NCBI GenBank assembly: GCA_963795385.1
Contig: CAWCHK010000004.1
Coordinates: 124,001-188,000 of the forward strand
Direction: 5' to 3'
Length of the DNA: 64,000 nt
DNA from: CAVURS01 sp963795385
Lineage (GTDB): Bacteria > Actinomycetota > Actinomycetes > Actinomycetales > CAVURS01
Shown: in pieces, positions 59,203-64,000 of the stretch
Layout: every line of letters starts with the position of its first letter
How positions within the stretch are numbered: position 1 is the stretch's first letter
Notes under the pieces: generated by a model
What the model was told of the DNA's origin: nothing
Database searches by the model: none
Seen by the model: the letters and a program-made list of their open reading frames with translations, nothing else
Program-made: the position numbers and the translations under genes

Positions 59203-61254
59203 GTGTACGACGACGGATGGGACGCGGGCCTCGACGAGCAGCAGCTCGCGGCGGTCCTGCACGGCACCGACCCCCTGGTGGTGCTGGCCGGCGCGGGCAC
59301 GGGCAAGACGCGCACGCTGACCAGCCGGGTCGCCGCGCTGCTGGAGAGCGGTACGCCGCCGGAGCGGGTGCTGCTGCTGACCTTCACTCGCCGCGCGGCA
59401 GAGGACATGCTCGGCCGGGTGGCCGCCATCTGCGGCGACTCCACGTCGGCGAGCCGGATCTGGGGCGGGACGTTCCACGCCATCGCCCACCGGCTGGTGG
59501 CCGAGCACTGCGCCAACCTCGGGCTCGCGACCGTCTCGGTCATCGACCCCGGTGACGTGGCCGACCTGATCGACCTGATGCGCGACGAGCACGGCCTGGC
59601 CGCAACGGGTTCCAGGGACCGCGTGCCTCGCGCCTCGACCCTCGCCGACCTCTACAGCCGCTCGGTCAACACTGGTCGCGCGGCCCGCGAGGTCATCCAG
59701 ACCGACTACCCCTGGTGCGAGCCCCACACCGACGCGATCATGAGCCTGCTCCGCGCGTTCGTCGCCCGCAAGCGCGACCGCGGGCTGCTCGACTTCGACG
59801 ACCTCCTGCTGACCTGGCGAGCGCTGCTGGACAACCCCGCGACCGGAGACCGGCTCCGCGAGCGCTGGGACCACGTGCTCGTCGACGAGTTCCAGGACGT
59901 CAACCAGATCCAGGTCGACATCGTCAACCGGCTGCGCATCGACGGCCAGGGCCTGACCGTCGTGGGCGACGACGCGCAGGCGGTCTACGGCTTCCGCGGC
60001 GCGGCCAGCGGGCACCTGCTCGATCTCGCGACCTCGCTGCCGCAGGCCCGTACGGTCAAGCTGGAGTGCAACTTCCGCTCCCGACAGCCGCTGCTCGACC
60101 TGGCCAACATCGTCCGGCCGGGCGAGGGCGAGGAGCGGCTGGTCCTGCACGCAGCCCGCACCGACGAGGCCGCCGCGCCCCAGCCCCTCGGCCCGGCGGC
60201 GCGGCCCCGGCTGGTGCGGTGCTACGACGCCCCGGAGGAGGCCCGGCAGATCGCGGAGGCGCTGATCTCGTCCGTGGAGCTCGGCGGCCGGCTGCGCGAC
60301 CACGCCGTCCTGATGCGCGCCTCGCACCACAGCGACCTGCTCGAGCTCGAGCTCACGGCGCGGCGGATCCCCTTCATGAAGTACGGCGGGCTGAAGTTCC
60401 TCGAGGCCGCCCACGTCAAGGACTTCCTGGCGGCGCTGCGGGTGCTGGACAACCCGAGCGACGAGATCGCCTGGTTCCGCCTGCTCCGGCTGCATCGCGG
60501 TGTGGGCCCGGCCAGCGCCCGGGTCATGCTGGAGCTGGTGCTGGCCGACCACGTCGACCTCAACGCGGTCGTGGCCGCCGCGCCGGGCCCGGCGCGGGTC
60601 CATCTCACCGACACGCTGCGCCAGCTCAATGACGCCGCCTCGCCGCGGCCGCTCGACCACCAGGTCATGACGTGCGTGAGTGTGCTGAAACCGTTGCTGC
60701 AGCACAGGTATCGCGATTCGGCGGTGCGTCTGGGTGACGTCGACCGGCTGGCCGAGGCCGCCACCAGATCGTCCGACCTGGCGGCGTTCGTGGCCGAGGT
60801 GACGCTCGACCCGCCGCAGAGCACCGGCGACTACGCCAAGCCGCCGCACCTCGATGAGGACTACGTCACGCTGTCGACGGTGCACTCGGCCAAGGGCCTG
60901 GAGTGGCCGAGCGTGCACCTGATCCATGCGGTCGACGGGTCGTTCCCCTCCGACATGGCGCTCACGACGACCGAGGGGCTGGCCGAGGAGAGCCGGCTCT
61001 TCTACGTCGCCGCGACCCGGGCCCGGGACGAGCTCAGCATCTACACGCCGCTGCGGATGCCGCACCACCGGCACGCCCGCGACGACCGGCACAGTTTCGC
61101 GCCGCAGAGCCGCTTCCTCACCGACGCGGCGGTCGCGGTGATGGACGTGCGCCAACCACGCCGTACGCCGGCTCCGGTCGGCGCTGCGGGCGAGGGGGTC
61201 GTCGCGGCGGCACCCGGCGTCGCGATCCCCACCCTCGACGCCCTCTTCGACTGA
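59203..61254 (+). CDS. UvrD/Rep-type ATP-dependent DNA helicase
   Basis: A 683-residue superfamily-1A helicase. Motifs in order: I AGAGTGKT (29-36), Ia LLLTFTRRAAEDML, II LVDEFQDVN, III VVGDDAQAVYGFRG, IV CNFRSRQPLL, V TVHSAKGLEWPSV, VI FYVAATRARDEL. The length is close to UvrD. It has a GTG start without a strong ribosome site and stands alone, followed by a hairpin. A DNA-repair role is likely; which paralogue it is cannot be told. Confidence 0.94.
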   Translation: MYDDGWDAGLDEQQLAAVLHGTDPLVVLAGAGTGKTRTLTSRVAALLESGTPPERVLLLTFTRRAAEDMLGRVAAICGDSTSASRIWGGTFHAIAHRLVAEHCANLGLATVSVIDPGDVADLIDLMRDEHGLAATGSRDRVPRASTLADLYSRSVNTGRAAREVIQTDYPWCEPHTDAIMSLLRAFVARKRDRGLLDFDDLLLTWRALLDNPATGDRLRERWDHVLVDEFQDVNQIQVDIVNRLRIDGQGLTVVGDDAQAVYGFRGAASGHLLDLATSLPQARTVKLECNFRSRQPLLDLANIVRPGEGEERLVLHAARTDEAAAPQPLGPAARPRLVRCYDAPEEARQIAEALISSVELGGRLRDHAVLMRASHHSDLLELELTARRIPFMKYGGLKFLEAAHVKDFLAALRVLDNPSDEIAWFRLLRLHRGVGPASARVMLELVLADHVDLNAVVAAAPGPARVHLTDTLRQLNDAASPRPLDHQVMTCVSVLKPLLQHRYRDSAVRLGDVDRLAEAATRSSDLAAFVAEVTLDPPQSTGDYAKPPHLDEDYVTLSTVHSAKGLEWPSVHLIHAVDGSFPSDMALTTTEGLAEESRLFYVAATRARDELSIYTPLRMPHHRHARDDRHSFAPQSRFLTDAAVAVMDVRQPRRTPAPVGAAGEGVVAAAPGVAIPTLDALFD

Positions 61255-61277
61255 GCGCAGCCGTACGCCGGCCGACT

Positions 61278-61319
61278 TGTCAGCGCCACATCTGGCCAGA
61301 ACATGACGTGGCGCTGACA
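61278..61319. terminator. Hairpin between the helicase and a convergent stress gene
   Basis: TGTCAGCGCCAC (61278-61289) pairs exactly with GTGGCGCTGACA (61308-61319), leaving an 18-nt loop. It lies in the gap between two convergent stops. Confidence 0.75.
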
Positions 61320-61321
61320 GG

Positions 61322-61816
61322 TCACCCCGTGGACGACTCGGACGACTCGGACGACTCCGCCGACTCGGACGAGTCCGACGACTCGGACGACTCGGGGGCC
61401 AGCGTGCGGACGACGACGACCGGACAGGGTCCGTTGCGGACGCAGTACTCCGCGACCGACCCCAGGAGCATGCCGGGGAAGGCCGCCCGCCCGCGGGCAC
61501 CGACGACGAGCAGGGCGGCATCCTCGGCCTTGGTCAGCAGCGCCGGACCCGCCGGGCCCTGCACCACGTCCTCGGTGACGGACAGCCCGGGATGCGCCGC
61601 GCGCACCGGCTCGACCATCTCGCGCAGGGTCTGCTCGGTGTCCTCCTGCAGGTCCGCGCCCGGGGGCACCCGGGTCAGGTAGTTCGGCCAGCGCCACGTG
61701 GCCACGGCCCGTAGCGAGGCGCCGGTCAGCTCGGCCTGGCCGGCGGCCCAGGTGAGCGCGTCCCGGCTGCCCTCCGAGCCGTCCACGCCCACGACGATCA
61801 CCCGGTCAGTGGCCAT
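61322..61816 (-). CDS. Universal stress protein with a Ser/Glu repeat tail
   Basis: A 164-residue Usp. VIVVGVDGSEGSRDALTWAAGQ starts the fold and LLVVGARGRAAFPGMLLGSVAEYC is the ATP-type loop. The last 22 residues are SSES-type repeats encoded by a 9-bp tandem repeat. The ATG overlaps the end of the upstream small membrane protein by 11 nt, so the symporter, the small protein and this Usp probably form one operon. Confidence 0.9.
   Translation of the reverse strand: MATDRVIVVGVDGSEGSRDALTWAAGQAELTGASLRAVATWRWPNYLTRVPPGADLQEDTEQTLREMVEPVRAAHPGLSVTEDVVQGPAGPALLTKAEDAALLVVGARGRAAFPGMLLGSVAEYCVRNGPCPVVVVRTLAPESSESSDSSESAESSESSESSTG
61332..61396. repeat. 9-bp tandem repeat encoding a SES tail
   Basis: GACGACTCG-type units (plus-strand view), in frame at the 3' end of the Usp gene. 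Confidence 0.85.
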
Positions 61817-62105
61817 GGCCAGCCGCCTCCTCGTCCGCGGGCTCGGCGTGCACGTGCTGCGGGTTCAGCCGCCGCCAGAGGAGGAAGAGCAGCCCGAGGA
61901 CGAACATCCCCAGGCCCAGCCACAGGTTGATGTTGATGTCCGAGGCCTTGGCCCGTTCCTTGTCAGAGGTGAAGAATCCCGCGACGGTCAGCAGCACGCC
62001 GTACACGACGAACAGCCCGCCGATCAGCAGGCGGATGTCGAACAGCTTGGCGGCGGCCGACTTCGGTGCGTCGTGCTCCTGCTGTGTCTCGCTCATCTCG
62101 CTCAC
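61806..62105 (-). CDS. Small two-helix membrane protein next to a symporter
   Basis: A 99-residue protein with two helices (LIGGLFVVYGVLLTVAGFF and LWLGLGMFVLGLLFLLW) and a C-terminal His/Glu/Asp-rich tail (HVHAEPADEEAAGHGH) that could bind a metal. It lies 21 nt after the symporter gene and overlaps the Usp gene. AAGGA precedes the ATG at 62105; an ATG at 62096 is also in frame. Confidence 0.78.
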   Translation of the reverse strand: MSEMSETQQEHDAPKSAAAKLFDIRLLIGGLFVVYGVLLTVAGFFTSDKERAKASDININLWLGLGMFVLGLLFLLWRRLNPQHVHAEPADEEAAGHGH

Positions 62106-62126
62106 GTCCTTCCGTTGCTCGATGGG

Positions 62127-63785
62127 CTAGATGAAGATGATGGACAGGACGACGACCATGCCGCCGGCAACACCGCCGAGCAGCTTGGGCGAGGCCCACC
62201 AGGCCGGCTTGGGCACGGTGCTCGGGTCGGGGGCGTTCGGGTCGTGGACCCCCCAGACCAGGCCGGCGAGCTCCTCGATCGGCTTCGGTTTCGTCACCAG
62301 GCTGACCACCACCGTCACCACCGCGTCGGCGACGAACGCCACGATCGCGCCGTAGAAGTTCGCCATCTGGGAGTTGATCTTCGTGTGGTCCGCGGTGTTG
62401 CCGTCGAGGTAGAAGTAGCCGATGTGGAACGACGCGAAGTGCATGACCGCCGCGCCGAGCGTGCCCGCGGCCAGCCCCGCGACACCGGCCCACGGCGAGG
62501 CGCGCTTCCAGAACATCGCGATGATGAACGTCGCGAACAGCGGTGCGTTGAAGTAGGAGAACAGCAGCTGGATGTAGTTCATGATGTTGTTGTAGCCAGA
62601 GGCGATGAACGCCGTGCCGATCGCGACGAGGATGCCGACGACCGTGACGATGCGGCCCACCCGCAGGTAGTAGCCGTCCCGCCGGTCCTTCACGACGTAG
62701 TCCTGCCAGATGTCGTACGTGAAGACGGTGTTGAACGAGCTGACGTTGGCCGCCATGCCGGCCATGAACGCCGCGAGCAGCCCCGCCAGCGCGATCCCGA
62801 GCGTGCCGTTGGGCAGGTACTTGTTCATCAGCAACGGGATCGCGTTGTTGTAGTCCCCGCCGGGCTTGCTCAGCGACGGTACGACGGCGACCGCGATCAG
62901 GCCGGGGATGATGGTCAGGGCGGGGATGAAGATCTTGGGGAAGGCGCCGATCAGCGGCGTCCGCTGCGCCGCCGAGAGGTCCTTCGCCGAGAGCGCTCGC
63001 TGCACCTCGGCGAAGTTCGTCGTCCAGTAGCCGAAGGACAGGACGAAGCCCAGCCCCATCACGATGCCGATCCAGTCACCGAGCGGGTTGCTCCAGTTGC
63101 CGACCGCCGACCCGGCCCACGTGTTGAACAGCTTGTCGTTGTGGATCTTGTCCTGCAGCCCACCCCAGCCGCCGACGTCCTTGAGACCGATGATCACCAG
63201 CGGCACCAGCCCGGCGATGATCACGAAGAACTGCAGGACCTCGTTGTAGATCGCACCGGACAGGCCGCCGAGCGTGATGTACGCCAGCACGAACGCCGCC
63301 GACAGCATCACCGAGAGCCAGATCGGCCAACCGATCAGCGCCTTGATGACCAGCGCCAGGGCGTAGAGGTTGACGCCCGCGGTCAGCACCGAGGCGGCCG
63401 CGAAGGAGATCGCGTTGAACAGGTGCGTGGGTTCGTTGAACCTCCGCCGCAGGAACTCGGGCACGCTGCGGACCCGGGAGCCGTAGTAGAACGGCATCAT
63501 CACCAGGCCGAGGAAGATCATCGCCGGCACGGCGCCGATCCAGTAGAAGTGCACCGTGGCGATGCCGTACTGCGCACCGTTGGCCGCCATGCCGAGGATC
63601 TCGATCGCGCCGAGATTGGCCGAGATGAAGGCCAGGCCGGTGACCCACGCCGGCAAGGACCGGCCGGAGAGCAGGAAGTCCTCACTGGTGGCGATCGCTC
63701 GCCGGGCCAGGACCCCGATGGTGATGACGAGCGAGAAGTAGATCGCCAGAAGCGCGTAGTCGAAGAGGTTGACGTCGAGTCGCAC
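62127..63785 (-). CDS. Sodium/solute symporter (SSS family)
   Basis: A 552-residue SSS-family transporter with about 14 helices. Signatures include the ATSEDFLLSGRSLPAW segment near the N-terminus and ANLGAIEILGMAANGAQYG in helix 2; SAAFVLAYITLGGLSGAIYNEVLQF is the family pattern. The GTG at 63785 has AAAGGGG upstream. The substrate could be a sugar, myo-inositol or another small organic solute; the sequence does not settle it. A small membrane protein and a Usp follow on the same strand. Confidence 0.93.
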   Translation of the reverse strand: MRLDVNLFDYALLAIYFSLVITIGVLARRAIATSEDFLLSGRSLPAWVTGLAFISANLGAIEILGMAANGAQYGIATVHFYWIGAVPAMIFLGLVMMPFYYGSRVRSVPEFLRRRFNEPTHLFNAISFAAASVLTAGVNLYALALVIKALIGWPIWLSVMLSAAFVLAYITLGGLSGAIYNEVLQFFVIIAGLVPLVIIGLKDVGGWGGLQDKIHNDKLFNTWAGSAVGNWSNPLGDWIGIVMGLGFVLSFGYWTTNFAEVQRALSAKDLSAAQRTPLIGAFPKIFIPALTIIPGLIAVAVVPSLSKPGGDYNNAIPLLMNKYLPNGTLGIALAGLLAAFMAGMAANVSSFNTVFTYDIWQDYVVKDRRDGYYLRVGRIVTVVGILVAIGTAFIASGYNNIMNYIQLLFSYFNAPLFATFIIAMFWKRASPWAGVAGLAAGTLGAAVMHFASFHIGYFYLDGNTADHTKINSQMANFYGAIVAFVADAVVTVVVSLVTKPKPIEELAGLVWGVHDPNAPDPSTVPKPAWWASPKLLGGVAGGMVVVLSIIFI

Positions 63786-64000
63786 TGTCGCCCCTTTCCA
63801 GTCCCCGTCGGAGGGCTCCAGATCCGGCCCGCAAACATCCTCCTGGGCTGGGCCCGACACGCAAGCGGAGAGGCCTCCGGTTAGATGTCTTTGACCAGCA
63901 CCGTGGCGGTTGAGTCACTTTGCCCGCCTTGAGCAGGTTAGCCCATTTGGGTGATCCGCCTTCCGCGTCAAGGACTGCGAGGTGTAGGACTGCGGCATCG
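63786..64000. other. Upstream region of the symporter gene, no gene seen
   Basis: 215 bp at the window end. It should contain the symporter promoter, but I could not pick a convincing -35/-10 pair. A gene may start beyond the edge. Confidence 0.5.

Noticed and set aside
1..64000. tRNA or rRNA genes
   Set aside because: No cloverleaf with a conserved T-loop (GGTTCGAATCC-like) and no rRNA-like conserved blocks were noticed on either strand. A tRNAscan run would be decisive.

Overview
The window is GC-rich DNA with dense, often overlapping genes, many GTG or TTG starts and purine-rich ribosome sites. The gene content points to a high-GC Gram-positive actinobacterium: a furA-katG pair, a DasR-type regulator with dre-like operators, DprE1/DprE2 with a UbiA-type phosphoribosyltransferase, an LPxTG surface protein, an ANTAR regulator and several ECF sigma factors. 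I cannot place it below the phylum level. No tRNA, rRNA, CRISPR array, transposase or phage module was seen.

Layout. 0-1.4 kb: katG (cut by the window edge) behind furA. 1.4-9 kb: an amino-sugar island, with a DasR-like repressor divergent from nagZ-murQ, then an ABC importer without its ATPase, and nagA; dre-like sites sit on two promoters. 9-14 kb: an ECF sigma/anti-sigma pair divergent from a secreted protein, then a flavin-type oxidoreductase, Dps, a short STAS protein and a GAF-ANTAR regulator. 14-17 kb: a large-subunit catalase broken by two 1-bp shifts, and a glycosyltransferase. 17-24 kb: a 1117-aa LPxTG protein, small secreted proteins and an MFS exporter. 24-31.5 kb: a PhoD-type phosphatase, tiny membrane proteins, a second ECF sigma factor, a STAS protein, a DUF5937-like regulator, and a PadR/HAAS pair with a clear operator. 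31.6-35.7 kb: a decaprenyl-phosphoryl-arabinose-type operon (phosphodiester glycosidase, UbiA, DprE1, DprE2). 35.8-40.7 kb, minus strand: uppP, polysaccharide deacetylase, beta-propeller lipoprotein, membrane-protein remnant and GT39-like enzyme. 40.7-46.7 kb: a COG4705 membrane protein, a convergent and badly frameshifted histidine kinase and response regulator, and a winged-helix regulator-DedA-glycosyltransferase operon. 46.7-54.5 kb: two giant genes of unknown function. 54.5-64 kb: a phosphotransferase, stress proteins, a receiver/thioredoxin-reductase fusion with a CRP-type histidine kinase, a UvrD-like helicase and a sodium/solute symporter.

How it fits together. The first 9 kb reads as recovery of GlcNAc- and MurNAc-type sugars under one repressor. 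The 31-46 kb stretch is cell-envelope work: arabinose donor synthesis, lipid-carrier recycling, deacetylation and membrane glycosyltransferases. Two promoters in it share the same 7-bp direct repeats, the same -10 box and the same spacing, so they are probably under one OmpR-type regulator. katG, katE, Dps and the stress proteins form a scattered oxidative-stress set.

Two cautions. Single-base shifts cluster at 14.6-15.5, 42.4-43.8, 45.7 and 48.1-51.2 kb, while the rest is clean, so those genes may be intact in the organism and broken only in this assembly. Many C-terminal tails carry 9-, 12- or 18-bp tandem repeats whose copy number may also be uncertain.
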